DNA from: an uncultured Eubacteriales bacterium
GTDB lineage: Bacteria > Bacillota > Clostridia > Peptostreptococcales > Anaerovoracaceae
Assembly (NCBI GenBank): GCA_902776285.1
Contig: CACYPK010000007.1
Span: 1-64,000, forward strand
Reading direction: 5' to 3'
Length of the DNA stretch: 64,000 bases
Below the pieces are notes generated by a model. The model saw only the letters and a program-made list of their open reading frames with translations, had not been told where the DNA came from and ran no database searches. The translations under genes were made by a program, and so were the position numbers. The first letter of the stretch is position 1. Each line of letters starts with the position of its first letter. Positions 52,516 to 61,634 of the stretch are shown piece after piece.

Positions 52516-53415
52516 ATGAAACAAATTGACATAGAAACATTTCTGACCCTGAACAAAACCGGCAGTCTGACAAAAGCAGCAGAGACACTTTACGTCTCGC
52601 AGCCTACTGTCAGCCACCGTCTGAAAGATCTGGAAGAGGAACTGGGAATTTCGTTGCTGATGCGTGGAAAAGGGCAACGTCGTATCGAACTTACACAGAA
52701 AGGCGAGGAATTTGTCGCAATTGCTGAACGCTGGCTGGCTCTGATGGCCGAGACCTCTGCTTTGCGTAATCAGGAAGATGAGATCTATCTTCGTATCGGA
52801 TGTCCGGATACACTAAACAACACCGTCATGCTTCCATTTTATCGTCGTATCCTGAATGATCCGACAATTAATCTGAAACTTAACCTATCTACTCACTATT
52901 CCCATAACATTTATGACCTTCTTGAGCAGCATGCCATTGATTTAGGTTTCGTTTTCCATCTTCTTAAATTTAAGAATATTATTGTGGAACCTGTGCTAAG
53001 AGAGCGGATGGTTCTGGTCCAGGAATCCAGTGGTGCTGTTTCCGGCGACCGTATTTATCTTAATGAACTCGACCCGGCAAATGAGATCTGTTTCTATTGG
53101 GAAAGCAATTATCAGATATGGCACGACCAGATGATAAGCAAAGGAAAAAGAAACTCTATAGAGGTAGATATCTTTCAGCTTCTATCCTTCTTCCTTGAAG
53201 AGCCTTGTAAATGGACTATAGCACCTCTTTCTGTCGCTAGATACCTCAAGCAGAAACAGAATGTTGTGATAAGTGATATTGCTGACAAAAGAAAGCCTCC
53301 TGAACGAATCACATATATGATCAAACACAAAGATCTCAGTGAAGCACGGGAAGCTGATGTAAATCTGATTCGGGATCAGTTTCTGGAATACTTCTCAGAA
53401 AGCATCAATGAGTGA
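52516..53415 (+). CDS. LysR-family regulator of the oxoprolinase/glycerate operon
   Basis: 299 aa. N-terminal helix-turn-helix (NKTGSLTKAAETLYVSQPTVSHRLKDLE) and a C-terminal effector domain. Divergent from the eight-gene operon, so it is its probable regulator. GGAG lies before the ATG. Followed by a terminator. Confidence 0.92.
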   Translation: MKQIDIETFLTLNKTGSLTKAAETLYVSQPTVSHRLKDLEEELGISLLMRGKGQRRIELTQKGEEFVAIAERWLALMAETSALRNQEDEIYLRIGCPDTLNNTVMLPFYRRILNDPTINLKLNLSTHYSHNIYDLLEQHAIDLGFVFHLLKFKNIIVEPVLRERMVLVQESSGAVSGDRIYLNELDPANEICFYWESNYQIWHDQMISKGKRNSIEVDIFQLLSFFLEEPCKWTIAPLSVARYLKQKQNVVISDIADKRKPPERITYMIKHKDLSEAREADVNLIRDQFLEYFSESINE

Positions 53416-53425
53416 ATGCAAAAAA

Positions 53426-53452
53426 AAAGGGCCGGATAATGCCGGTCCTTTG
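53426..53452 (+). terminator. Terminator after lysR
   Basis: AAGGGCCGG / CCGGTCCTT hairpin followed by TTGC. It is directly followed by the second copy of the 16-bp direct repeat. The rest of 53465-53668 shows no gene. Confidence 0.65.
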
Positions 53453-53464
53453 CTTGGAGCTGAT
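53449..53464 (+). repeat. Direct repeat, copy 2 (tRNA-Thr 3'-end-like)
   Basis: TTTGCTTGGAGCTGAT, identical to 31852-31867, in the same orientation and again abutting a hairpin terminator. Confidence 0.65.
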
Positions 53465-53668
53465 AACGAGATTCGTATTTTTGAATTCCTTGCAATTACT
53501 GGGCTTCAACTTGTGAAATTCCTGTCCACCCACAAACATGATCAAAAATCTCATTCATTTGCGACCTTCGCGAAATTCAGATGTATTCTCTCCTAAAGTT
53601 TCTCCAGCACATTAGGAGAGTCGAAGTTTTGTGTTCATGTTATTGCAATGGGCATCGGTTGTCGCGCT

Positions 53669-54805
53669 TCATATTTCCATCCCTGTTCTGACAAAACGAA
53701 ACATCCGGAGAGCTCCCTCATAGTAGAGCTCTTCTGCCCGTTCCAGTGCCTCACTGAGAGGCATCGGCGCGTTCACCGTCGTCATGAGAGAGGATATGCC
53801 GCAGCTGCAGATATCCATTGCATTTTTTCCCAGCGAACCTGAGAGTCCCAGAACAGGGATGCCTTTTGCCTTAGCCCGCATTCCGACACCCTGCATTACT
53901 TTTCCGAAACAGCTTTGCCAGTCGGTACGTCCTTCTCCTGTTACGACGAGATCAACACCCTCGAGGCGCTCGTCAAACCGGATCAGATCCAGTACGGTAT
54001 CGATACCGGACTTCATCTCTCCCCCGAGAAATACCATGAGCGCTGCACCGAGCCCGCCTGCAGCTCCTGTACCCGGGATCCCGTCACAGTCTATGCCGAA
54101 AGTTTCCCTGATGACATCGCGGTAGCTGCACATGCCCTTTTCAAGCTCTTCCTGGATCTCGAGAGTCGCACCTTTCTGCTTTCCGAAGGTCCATGTGGCT
54201 CCGTCCTTTCCGCAGAGAGGATTTGTTACATCGCACATTACAGTGATCTTCGAGTCTTTTACGCGCTCATCCAGACCGGAAATATCTATCGCCGCCACTC
54301 TGGCGAGATCGCGCCCGAAACCTTCGAGTTCGTTTCCGTCCTGATCCAGGAATTTTACGCCGAGCGCTCTGGCACAGCCCATGCCGCCGTCATTTGTCGC
54401 GGAGCCGCCGATAGCGATTGAGATATCGCGAAAGCCCCGTTTCAGTGCATCCAGGATCAGCTCACCGGTGCCGAAGGTGGTAGTATTCAGCGGATTCCGC
54501 AGTTCTTCAGGCACCATTGGCAATCCTGAAGCTGCAGCCATCTCTATGACAGCCTTGTTTCCGTCAAAGGTCCCGTAAAAGCTTTCGGTTTCTTCCATGA
54601 GCGGACCATGAACTTTTACATTGATATATTCGCCATGCTCTGCAGCAATTACCGCTTCAACAGTTCCTTCACCGCCGTCAGCGACCGGAACTCCGGAGCA
54701 TTCACACTCGCCAAATACTTCCCTGGCAGCCCTGCTGAGCAATTCTACGGTTTTTTCGCTTGTCAGACTCCCTTTAAATGAGTCTGATGCAAATAAGAGT
54801 TTCAT
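53669..54805 (-). CDS. Glycerate 2-kinase, GlxK/GarK family
   Basis: 378 aa, standard length. The family N-terminus APDSFKGSL-like (ASDSFKGSLTS), VADGGEGTVEA, IGGSATNDGGMG and TGEGRTDWQS are present. It phosphorylates D-glycerate to 2-phosphoglycerate for lower glycolysis. Co-directional with the GntP permease 31 nt upstream, which fits uptake followed by phosphorylation. Confidence 0.94.
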   Translation of the reverse strand: MKLLFASDSFKGSLTSEKTVELLSRAAREVFGECECSGVPVADGGEGTVEAVIAAEHGEYINVKVHGPLMEETESFYGTFDGNKAVIEMAAASGLPMVPEELRNPLNTTTFGTGELILDALKRGFRDISIAIGGSATNDGGMGCARALGVKFLDQDGNELEGFGRDLARVAAIDISGLDERVKDSKITVMCDVTNPLCGKDGATWTFGKQKGATLEIQEELEKGMCSYRDVIRETFGIDCDGIPGTGAAGGLGAALMVFLGGEMKSGIDTVLDLIRFDERLEGVDLVVTGEGRTDWQSCFGKVMQGVGMRAKAKGIPVLGLSGSLGKNAMDICSCGISSLMTTVNAPMPLSEALERAEELYYEGALRMFRFVRTGMEI

Positions 54806-54836
54806 ATGGTTTTCTCCTTACGCCATCAAAAGGCAA

Positions 54837-56228
54837 TCAGTGAAGGATCAGACTGAGAAGTGCAATTTCAACGATTGCTGCAATGCCCATCACCAGAGTA
54901 TTCATAGTTTGTGTTTTATAACCGCGATCCGGAGACATTGCTCCGAAATTTGTAACGACCCAGAAATATGAATCGTTCGCGTGAGAAACTGTCATTGCGC
55001 CTGCGCCTATAGCCATGCAGACCAATGTGACCTGAACAGGTGTTGTAAAGCCCAGTACCGGAAGGAGCGGTGCGACTATTCCTGCAGTAGTTGTCAGTGC
55101 AACAGTAGAAGATCCCTGTGCGGACTTCAGAATCGCCGAGAGCAGGAATGGGAAGAAGATTCCCATCGCAGAAAGCACCTCCGCATGTGAGGAAATATAG
55201 TTTACCATGTCAGATGCCGAAATGACTTTTCCAAGCACACCGCCGGCAGCTGTTACAAAGAGGATCGGTCCTACCGTCTTCAGTGTTTCGTTGCAGATAT
55301 TGTAGAACTCGCTCATCTTACCTGCACCTGAGAGCTGTGCTGTTGCAAACACCGTGCCGACTGCGAGCGCGATGATCGGTGTACCGAGGAAGGCAACAAT
55401 ATCAGCGAATATTCCTGTCATTTGCGCCATGGAGAAGATGGAAGCAAGCGCCATGAGAATGATTGGAACAATAATCGGAGCCAGCGAGGAGAATCCGCTC
55501 GGCAGCTTTCCGTATTCTGCAATCAGTTCCTCATAAGTTTTAACGACTTCAGCATTGTCGACTTCATCATCTGCCTTTACCCGCTTTCCAATGAATTTTG
55601 CATAGAAATAACCTGCTATCAGCGGGAAAATGGAACAAACAACGCCAAGGCCCATGACGAGAAGCAGGTTGTCACCGATGCCGAGTGTGGATGCTGCCGC
55701 GATCGGACCAGGAGTCGGCGGTATAAACACATGCGCGATGTAAAGTCCTGAAGCGAGTCCGATAGTCATAGACACGGATGACTCCCTTGTGCGCTGCACC
55801 AGTGCTTTACGGATTGGGTTCAGAATGACGAATCCCGAATCACAGAAAACAGGGATTGATACAACCCATCCCATGAGTTCCATGGCAAGAACCGGATTAT
55901 TCTGTCCGACCAGGCGGATGACCATGTCTGCCAGCTTGAGTGCTGCACCGGTTACCTCAAGTATGCTGCCAATCAGAGCGCCAAGGATAATGACGATACC
56001 GATGCTTGAAAATGTTCCGGAAAAGCCGGCTCCGATTACACTTGCGAGGCCACTTACTGTAGTTCCGTCCTCCAGTGTCTTATCAACGATTGGAATACCT
56101 GCAACAATGCCGAGAACGAGCGATATCAGCATGATCGAGATAAACGGATGAATCTTGAATTTGGAGATCATAATGATCATCAGTATGATGGCCAGAATGA
56201 AGACCAGGATGAGTGGTAAACCTGTCAT
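54837..56228 (-). CDS. GntP-family permease
   Basis: 463 aa with about twelve membrane helices. Family features include PTPGPIAAA in the middle and SHANDSYFWVV near the C-terminus. Members take up gluconate, glycerate and similar hydroxy acids. Between a glycerate kinase and a CdaR regulator, D-glycerate is the likely substrate (inference). AGGAGGG precedes the ATG. Confidence 0.92.
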   Translation of the reverse strand: MTGLPLILVFILAIILMIIMISKFKIHPFISIMLISLVLGIVAGIPIVDKTLEDGTTVSGLASVIGAGFSGTFSSIGIVIILGALIGSILEVTGAALKLADMVIRLVGQNNPVLAMELMGWVVSIPVFCDSGFVILNPIRKALVQRTRESSVSMTIGLASGLYIAHVFIPPTPGPIAAASTLGIGDNLLLVMGLGVVCSIFPLIAGYFYAKFIGKRVKADDEVDNAEVVKTYEELIAEYGKLPSGFSSLAPIIVPIILMALASIFSMAQMTGIFADIVAFLGTPIIALAVGTVFATAQLSGAGKMSEFYNICNETLKTVGPILFVTAAGGVLGKVISASDMVNYISSHAEVLSAMGIFFPFLLSAILKSAQGSSTVALTTTAGIVAPLLPVLGFTTPVQVTLVCMAIGAGAMTVSHANDSYFWVVTNFGAMSPDRGYKTQTMNTLVMGIAAIVEIALLSLILH

Positions 56229-56368
56229 AATATTCCCTCCTGTTATGAAATGAAAATAGAGTGTATTGTTTTTCTGTGTTTGTGATCATAACATATATTT
56301 AGAGGGATTATGAGGCTTATTTCTACCAATATAAGCGCCATTTTTGTTCTGTTAGCACAGATTCTTTA

Positions 56369-57520
56369 TCAAGGATCGAGTTCTTTCGAACTCTGTTCTC
56401 CGCTTCTTGAAAGATACAGATAGAATCCTCCGAGAAATGCCCTGTCTCTGGAAGAGGCGACAGGATCTATCCCGAGGAGTTCCTTCAGCTGCCCATACCG
56501 GTAAACAAGTGTGTTTTTGTGTATATACAGCAATTCCGCTGCCCTTGGAAAGTTAAAGTTAGTTTGCATAAGTGCGCCGGACACTTCCAGAACCATTGAA
56601 CGTTTTTCACGGGGGAGCTTTTTTTCGTAGAGATAGTATATCCGGTGAAGTTCTTTCATCGGAACGGCATCCTCCAGATATTCGCCTATGTGATCCTGGA
56701 AAAAAGCCGGCAGCTCTCCTGTCTTCCTCTGTTCCAGCCATCTGCAGTGCTGATATGCAGAGTAATACTCCGGAAAGTGGCTCTGGAAACTTCCGACTGA
56801 AATTCGTACATCTTTTCCGTATTTTTGTGTCATTCTGATGATAGGGTCCAGATACGACAGAATAAGTTCACGATATTCTGAAAAGAGCTGCTCCGGATCC
56901 GTAGGGAGTGTCTTAAAAATGACAAAATGATGAGGGCTGAGCTTAAAACTGATATCTTCTTTTGTGTGGGCTGAGCCTGCCCGTACGGCATCCATTGCTT
57001 TATCTATTTCTGCTTTTCCGGCGCGGACCAGAATCGGAATCCGTATAATATCCTCATGATAGCCCAGCTCTTCTGCCATCTGCCGCAGCTCGCCGGGATC
57101 ACTATACTTTTCACGTATAAGCAAGTGGACGAAGCGCTCCTTGCGGCTTCTGCGCAGACGGAGCTCCTGCTGGCTGCGTTCGTATTTCAGCATGGTCTCT
57201 ATCGCCATTTTAATGATAAGGGCTACAGAGCGGATTTCCTCGGGATCACCGGTAACTCCGACTACACCTTCTCTCCTGCCATTGTCTTCAATAACCATAT
57301 TTATACCGGGCAGTACAGTAGAATAGTCACGGGTATCTGTGGTAACAACGATGTTTTCCTGCCCCTGAAGGATTCTGTATGCTACTTCATGGAACTGACC
57401 GATACGACCAGGATCACGACTGGCGATAATGGTGCCATTGGCATCCATGATATTTACGTTAAACTCCGTATATTGAGTGACCTGTTCTATAAATTTCCGG
57501 GCGAGGTCTTTGCTTATCAT
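56369..57520 (-). CDS. CdaR-family sugar-diacid/D-glycerate regulator
   Basis: 383 aa. The N-terminal CdaR sensor domain (about 1-130, FNVNIMDANGTIIASRDPGRIG) and a C-terminal PucR-type helix-turn-helix (about 310-370, FNFPRAAELLYIHKNTLVYRYGQLKELLG). In E. coli CdaR answers to D-glycerate and activates glycerate/glucarate genes. Co-directional and upstream of GntP and the kinase, it is their likely activator. AAAGGAAG precedes the ATG. Confidence 0.93.
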   Translation of the reverse strand: MISKDLARKFIEQVTQYTEFNVNIMDANGTIIASRDPGRIGQFHEVAYRILQGQENIVVTTDTRDYSTVLPGINMVIEDNGRREGVVGVTGDPEEIRSVALIIKMAIETMLKYERSQQELRLRRSRKERFVHLLIREKYSDPGELRQMAEELGYHEDIIRIPILVRAGKAEIDKAMDAVRAGSAHTKEDISFKLSPHHFVIFKTLPTDPEQLFSEYRELILSYLDPIIRMTQKYGKDVRISVGSFQSHFPEYYSAYQHCRWLEQRKTGELPAFFQDHIGEYLEDAVPMKELHRIYYLYEKKLPREKRSMVLEVSGALMQTNFNFPRAAELLYIHKNTLVYRYGQLKELLGIDPVASSRDRAFLGGFYLYLSRSGEQSSKELDP

Positions 57521-57600
57521 GAAGAGCTTCCTTTCTTTTACCTGAGATGCCGCACGGATACTGTTTTGATTATAGCATATGAATCAGCCCCGCGATGCGG

Positions 57601-57735
57601 ACTGCGCTCCTTGACCTTCCATCGCAGTCGCTGACTTCCGTCCTTGAGCCCCGTTTTCGGCGTTTGGGACGGAAGTTGATCCTCAGAATTGCGTTTGGAA
57701 AGGTTGGGGTTCGATCCCTCAGTCAAATTCCACAA
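57601..57735 (+). other. Two inverted repeats and a 3' tRNA-like remnant
   Basis: GACTGCG...CGCAGTC (57600-57633) and ACTTCCGTCC...GGACGGAAGT (57643-57677) are perfect inverted repeats. They are followed by a T-arm-like TGGGG-TTCGATC-CCTCA, then GTCAAAT, T and CCA (ends near 57733). No matching 5' acceptor ATTTGAC was found upstream, so this is a tRNA 3' fragment and not a whole gene. Confidence 0.5.
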
Positions 57736-57767
57736 AAATAGCGGTGGTTTTCACCACCGCTATTTTC
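57736..57767. terminator. Bidirectional terminator by tRNA-Thr
   Basis: AAAATAGCGGTGG / CCACCGCTATTTT, a 13-bp stem. The symmetry extends through TCCA on both sides apart from one mismatch. Confidence 0.85.
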
Positions 57768-57768
57768 G

Positions 57769-57843
57769 TGGAGCTGATGGAGGGAGTCGAACCCTCAACC
57801 TCAGCGTTACGAATGCTGTGCTCTGCCATTAAGCTACATCAGC
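57769..57843 (-). tRNA. tRNA-Thr (anticodon CGT)
   Basis: On the minus strand the acceptor GCTGATG pairs with CATCAGC, followed by discriminator T and an encoded CCA. The D-arm is GCTTAATGGCAGAGC, the anticodon loop TTCGTAA gives CGU (reads ACG, threonine), and the T-arm is GAGGG-TTCGACT-CCCTC. The anticodon stem has one A-C mismatch next to the loop. A terminator follows at once. Confidence 0.9.
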
Positions 57844-57898
57844 GCATCGCGCTCTGTAAATATAACAGAGCGGCAATGATAATTCAAACTTTTTTTGC

Positions 57899-58051
57899 CT
57901 ATTCCTCTTTTTCGAGCTTAGGTACTTCCTCGGTAACTGTCTCCACGAGTTTTACGACCAGAAGCGCTACGTTGAGGAACGCTATCGCGACCGTAAGTCC
58001 GGTCGATGCTCCCGCTGCCTTTTCCATTAGTTTCTTCGTGTTTATAGCCAT
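57899..58051 (-). CDS. Small helical peptide, 50 aa
   Basis: AGGAGG 6-7 nt before an ATG that opens 50 codons. A basic N-terminus (MAINTKKLMEKAAG) leads to a hydrophobic helix (about 16-36, LTVAIAFLNVALLVVKLV) and an acidic tail (EEVPKLEKEE). One membrane segment is likely. It lies about 40 nt downstream of the DUF1846 gene on the same strand. No family recognised. Confidence 0.65.
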   Translation of the reverse strand: MAINTKKLMEKAAGASTGLTVAIAFLNVALLVVKLVETVTEEVPKLEKEE

Positions 58052-58092
58052 AACGTACCTCCTTTTTCAGTACCCGGGATCAGTGCCGGTCA

Positions 58093-59604
58093 TTACTTTG
58101 AGTAAAGGTTGTTATTTGAGAACTCCGGATTTGAAGTTATGTCTATTCCGAGCGCCTTTACGGCCTGTTCGTCCTTGTCGGAGAGGATGGCCGTGCAATG
58201 CGCGACGCAGCCGTTCAGAAGAGGGATCTCGCGGAGCGCAAGCTCGGCGAACGGATTCGTCAGTTTCGTCAGCGTGAGAGCCATGATGACCTCTTCGAGG
58301 TTGAGGCTCGTCTTGTCATGCAGCACGTTCTTCTTGGTGCTGGACATGCTCTCGAAAATGGTAGGCGAGATGATCATCATCTCATCCTGGATGCCCGCCA
58401 GTTTCTTGATGGCGTTCAGCACCATGGCCGCCGTCGCCACCATGCGGCGCGAAGACCTTCCGGTAACGATGCTCCCGTCAGGCAGCTGCATCGCGGATAC
58501 TACGACGTTCTCGTATCTCTCCGGATTCTGCGCCCTCTTGATCTCCGCGTATTCCTCAGCTGCGGCAACAGCCGGTCTGTCGTATCTCGAAGCTCCGACT
58601 TCTTCCATCAGCAGCTTGCATCTTTCGAGTGTGGCCGCGTCGATAGTGCCCTTTCTGTAAGAGCACTCCGCGATTAGGTATCTGCGGATGATCTCCTGTA
58701 TGGCCGCTTCTCTGCAGGCCTCATCATCGGTGATGGCAAAGCCGCATCTGTTGACTCCCATGTCTGTAGGCGACTTATAGCCCTCGTCCGAGCCGGTGAT
58801 GGCATGCAGTATCCTGCGGAGCACAGGGAAGGCGTCTACGTCCCTGTTGTAGTTGACCGCCGTCTGACCGTAGGCTTCGAGGTGGAACGGGTCGATCATG
58901 TTGAAGTCCTTAAGGTCTGCCGTCGCCGCTTCATAGGCGATGTTGACCGGATGCTTCAGCGGCAGGTTCCAGATAGGGAAGGTCTCGAACTTCGCGTATC
59001 TGGCCTTGCGGCCGCGCTTATATTCGTGATAGACCTGCGAGAGCGATGTGGCCAGCTTGCCCGATCCGCCTCCCGGGCCGGTAACAACGATAAGCGGCTT
59101 GCTTACTTCTATATAAGGGTTGGCTCCGTAGCCCGCTTCAGACACGATGGTGTCTACGTCGGTCGGGTAGCCCTTTGTGAACATGTGCTTGTAGGTGCGG
59201 ATGCCGCGTCTCTCCAGTTTGGCCATGAACTGATTGACCGAAGGAGCGTCTTCGTATCTGGTAACGACTACCGAGTTGACCGAAAGATCGTAACTTCGGA
59301 ACGCGTCTATCAGGCGCATTACCTCAAGATCGTACGTGATGCCGAAGTCCTGACGCGTCTTGCTCTTTACGATGTCGCCGGCGTAGATGCAGATGATTAT
59401 CTCCGCCTGGTCGCTCATCCTCTGCAGGAGCTTGATCTTGGCGTTCTCGTCGAATCCCGGCAGCACCCTCATGGCGTGCTTGTCCTGGACCAGCTTGCCT
59501 CCGAATTCCAGATAGAGTCTGCCTTCGCCGCTCTCTATCCTCTCAAGGATGTACTTTGACTGCTCTTCGATGTACTTTTCTGCGCTGAACCCTTCCTTGT
59601 ACAT
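58093..59604 (-). CDS. DUF1846 family protein
   Basis: 503 aa, the normal length of this family, which is common in Bacillota. Residues VTGPGGGSGKLATSLSQ (about 172-188) look like a nucleotide-binding loop. DUF1846 proteins of known structure have an ATP-binding-like fold, but the cellular role is not established. GGGAG precedes the ATG. It lies 18 nt after the DUF1934 gene, so these form an operon. Confidence 0.93.
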   Translation of the reverse strand: MYKEGFSAEKYIEEQSKYILERIESGEGRLYLEFGGKLVQDKHAMRVLPGFDENAKIKLLQRMSDQAEIIICIYAGDIVKSKTRQDFGITYDLEVMRLIDAFRSYDLSVNSVVVTRYEDAPSVNQFMAKLERRGIRTYKHMFTKGYPTDVDTIVSEAGYGANPYIEVSKPLIVVTGPGGGSGKLATSLSQVYHEYKRGRKARYAKFETFPIWNLPLKHPVNIAYEAATADLKDFNMIDPFHLEAYGQTAVNYNRDVDAFPVLRRILHAITGSDEGYKSPTDMGVNRCGFAITDDEACREAAIQEIIRRYLIAECSYRKGTIDAATLERCKLLMEEVGASRYDRPAVAAAEEYAEIKRAQNPERYENVVVSAMQLPDGSIVTGRSSRRMVATAAMVLNAIKKLAGIQDEMMIISPTIFESMSSTKKNVLHDKTSLNLEEVIMALTLTKLTNPFAELALREIPLLNGCVAHCTAILSDKDEQAVKALGIDITSNPEFSNNNLYSK

Positions 59605-59622
59605 GTTCTCTTCTCCCGTTCC

Positions 59623-60099
59623 TTATGATGGCTTGACTTCTATCTCGAGTATGTTGCGCCTCGAGAAAAACCTGTCGAATTTGATCTTGTAATCCACGGA
59701 GACCGTGCCGTAACCCTCTTCATTGAGGTTATCCTCGAGCTTATTGGTATAGACCTCCAGGTTCACGGACGACATCATCGGTATCTGATACCTTGTAATG
59801 TTCAGCATCCCGGGCGTGAGAGTCATGTCCATGCCCTCGTCATCTTCATCCCTGCCGTATTTGCGTATGCGGATAGAGCCGTCCTCGAGCTTGAACAGCG
59901 TGCGGATATCCTCCGACCCGAAGGCTTCCGCTTCTTCATAGGCAATGTATCTCGCGTTGTTGCGCGAATACATGGTACCCTCGGTCAGGATCTCCATCGA
60001 ATCCTCCAGCTCGAGCTCGCGGCGGAACGCCTCACCGCTCGGCTTCAGATTCTCTATATATTGAGTGCTTTTGATTTTGAGATTAACGTTTTTCTTCAT
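59623..60099 (-). CDS. DUF1934 (YwiB-like) protein
   Basis: 158 aa, mostly beta-strand, with ISTRY-type phrases LNITRYQIPMMSSVNLEVYTNKLE and a C-terminal DYKIKFDRFFSRRNILEIEV, as in the calycin-like DUF1934 family. Function unknown. The ATG lacks a clear ribosome site. Confidence 0.85.
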   Translation of the reverse strand: MKKNVNLKIKSTQYIENLKPSGEAFRRELELEDSMEILTEGTMYSRNNARYIAYEEAEAFGSEDIRTLFKLEDGSIRIRKYGRDEDDEGMDMTLTPGMLNITRYQIPMMSSVNLEVYTNKLEDNLNEEGYGTVSVDYKIKFDRFFSRRNILEIEVKPS

Positions 60100-60241
60100 A
60101 ACAGAGTTATTTTATAACAATTAACACGACTGACACAATAACGACATATTTGAAAATTACAATATTTCGTGTACAATTAAGACTTGATGAATATATATAG
60201 TCGCTTTCAGCGATTTAGCATATATAAGAAGGGGTAATCAA

Positions 60242-61567
60242 ATGGATGAAAACGAAAGACATGTAGTCAGCTTTGACAGTTTCGATGAGGAGCCTGAAAA
60301 AGGCAAGACCGTCGAGATAGAATCTCCGAAGCCGGCAGAGCCTGCGCCTGAAGTAAGCACTGTCGTCGAGCCTGCCTCAGTCGAGCCTGTCTCGTACGAG
60401 GCTCCGGCGCACGCTGCTCCGACAGGTCCGGCGCACAGCAGGCCGAAAGAAAAGAAATACGTCACACGCGGCGCTCTCATCGCCTGCATGATAGCAACGA
60501 TGCTCGTAAGCTCGGTGCTGGGAGGAATGATCGGCGGGACGCTCTCGCGGGTAAATACTGAAAGCGGAAGGGCGACAAGGGATGATTCCGAGTTGTCACA
60601 GCTCGACCTCGGCGACGCCACGGGAAGCGGTCTGACGGTCTCGCAGATAGTAGACAAGAACGAAAACGCGGTAGTCGAGATAGTCGTATCCGGCACGGCC
60701 CAGAACATGTGGGGACAGATGCAGCTGGTGCAGGGCGCGGGTTCCGGTGTCATTGTCAGCGATGACGGTTACATCGCGACAAACTACCACGTCATACAGG
60801 GCGCAAACAAGGTCGAAGTCACGCTGCATAACGGCAAGACCTACACGGCCCGCATAATCGGCAGCGACCCATCAAATGACATCGCGGTCATCAAGATCGA
60901 CGCCAAAGATCTCACGACTGTCACCATAGGCGACAGCAGCACGGTGGACGTAGGCGACCTGGCAGTTGCTATCGGCAACCCTCTGGGACAGCTTGGCGGA
61001 ACCGCTACGACAGGCATCATCAGCGCGCTCGACAGAACTCTCGAAGTTGAAGGCACGACTCTCACGTTGCTTCAGACTGACGCGGCCATCAACGGCGGAA
61101 ACTCCGGCGGCGGGCTCTTCAACTCGAAGGGCGAACTCATCGGCATCGTCGAGTCCAAGGCGTCCGCGGTAGGTGTCGAGGGTCTGGCTTTCGCTCTGCC
61201 TATAAACAACGTATCAGGCATAATCAACGACATGATAGAAAACGGCGGATCGGCTCAGGCCGCGGCGGGAACTCCTGCGGTAGGTGTCGTCATCAGTGAA
61301 GTCTCGGAAGACAACGCCCAGTACTACGGCCTTGAGTCGGCAGGCGTATACATCGCTCAGGTCACAGGCGCAAACGCTCAGAGCGCGGGCTTCCAGGAAA
61401 TGGACCGCATCGTTTCATTCAACGGTCAGGAGATCAAGAGCAGCAACGAGTTCATCACACTCGTCCGCAAGTGCAAGATCGGTGACACGGTAACGATCGT
61501 GGTCAGCCGCAACGGTCAAGAGATAGAGATCAAGACCGTGCTTGAAGAACTGCAGACAAACAACTAG
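60242..61567 (+). CDS. htrA: HtrA/DegP-type serine protease with PDZ domain
   Basis: 441 aa. An acidic, Pro-rich cytoplasmic N-terminus of about 75 residues, one membrane helix (about 78-100), then the protease: His in TNYHVIQG, Asp in SNDIAVIKID, Ser in NGGNSGGGLF. One PDZ domain at about 335-430. It is an outer-surface quality-control protease of the HtrA class. AAGGGG precedes the ATG. Its terminator is split by the IS element. Confidence 0.95.
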   Translation: MDENERHVVSFDSFDEEPEKGKTVEIESPKPAEPAPEVSTVVEPASVEPVSYEAPAHAAPTGPAHSRPKEKKYVTRGALIACMIATMLVSSVLGGMIGGTLSRVNTESGRATRDDSELSQLDLGDATGSGLTVSQIVDKNENAVVEIVVSGTAQNMWGQMQLVQGAGSGVIVSDDGYIATNYHVIQGANKVEVTLHNGKTYTARIIGSDPSNDIAVIKIDAKDLTTVTIGDSSTVDVGDLAVAIGNPLGQLGGTATTGIISALDRTLEVEGTTLTLLQTDAAINGGNSGGGLFNSKGELIGIVESKASAVGVEGLAFALPINNVSGIINDMIENGGSAQAAAGTPAVGVVISEVSEDNAQYYGLESAGVYIAQVTGANAQSAGFQEMDRIVSFNGQEIKSSNEFITLVRKCKIGDTVTIVVSRNGQEIEIKTVLEELQTNN

Positions 61568-61580
61568 CTGAAAGCAAAAT

Positions 61581-61594
61581 AAGATCCCGCGCAA
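61581..61594 (+). terminator. Left arm of the split htrA terminator plus target repeat
   Basis: AAGATCCCGCGCAA. Its mate TGCGCGGGATCTTTT lies at 63051-63065 on the far side of the IS. Rejoined at CAA, they form a near-perfect stem with a T-run. Confidence 0.8.
61592..61594. repeat. Target-site duplication CAA (left)
   Basis: CAA here is repeated at 63048-63050. A 3-bp duplication is normal for IS3-type elements. Confidence 0.75.
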
Positions 61595-61634
61595 TGAACT
61601 GACCCCAAAATGTTAGACACATTTTGGCAGGACA

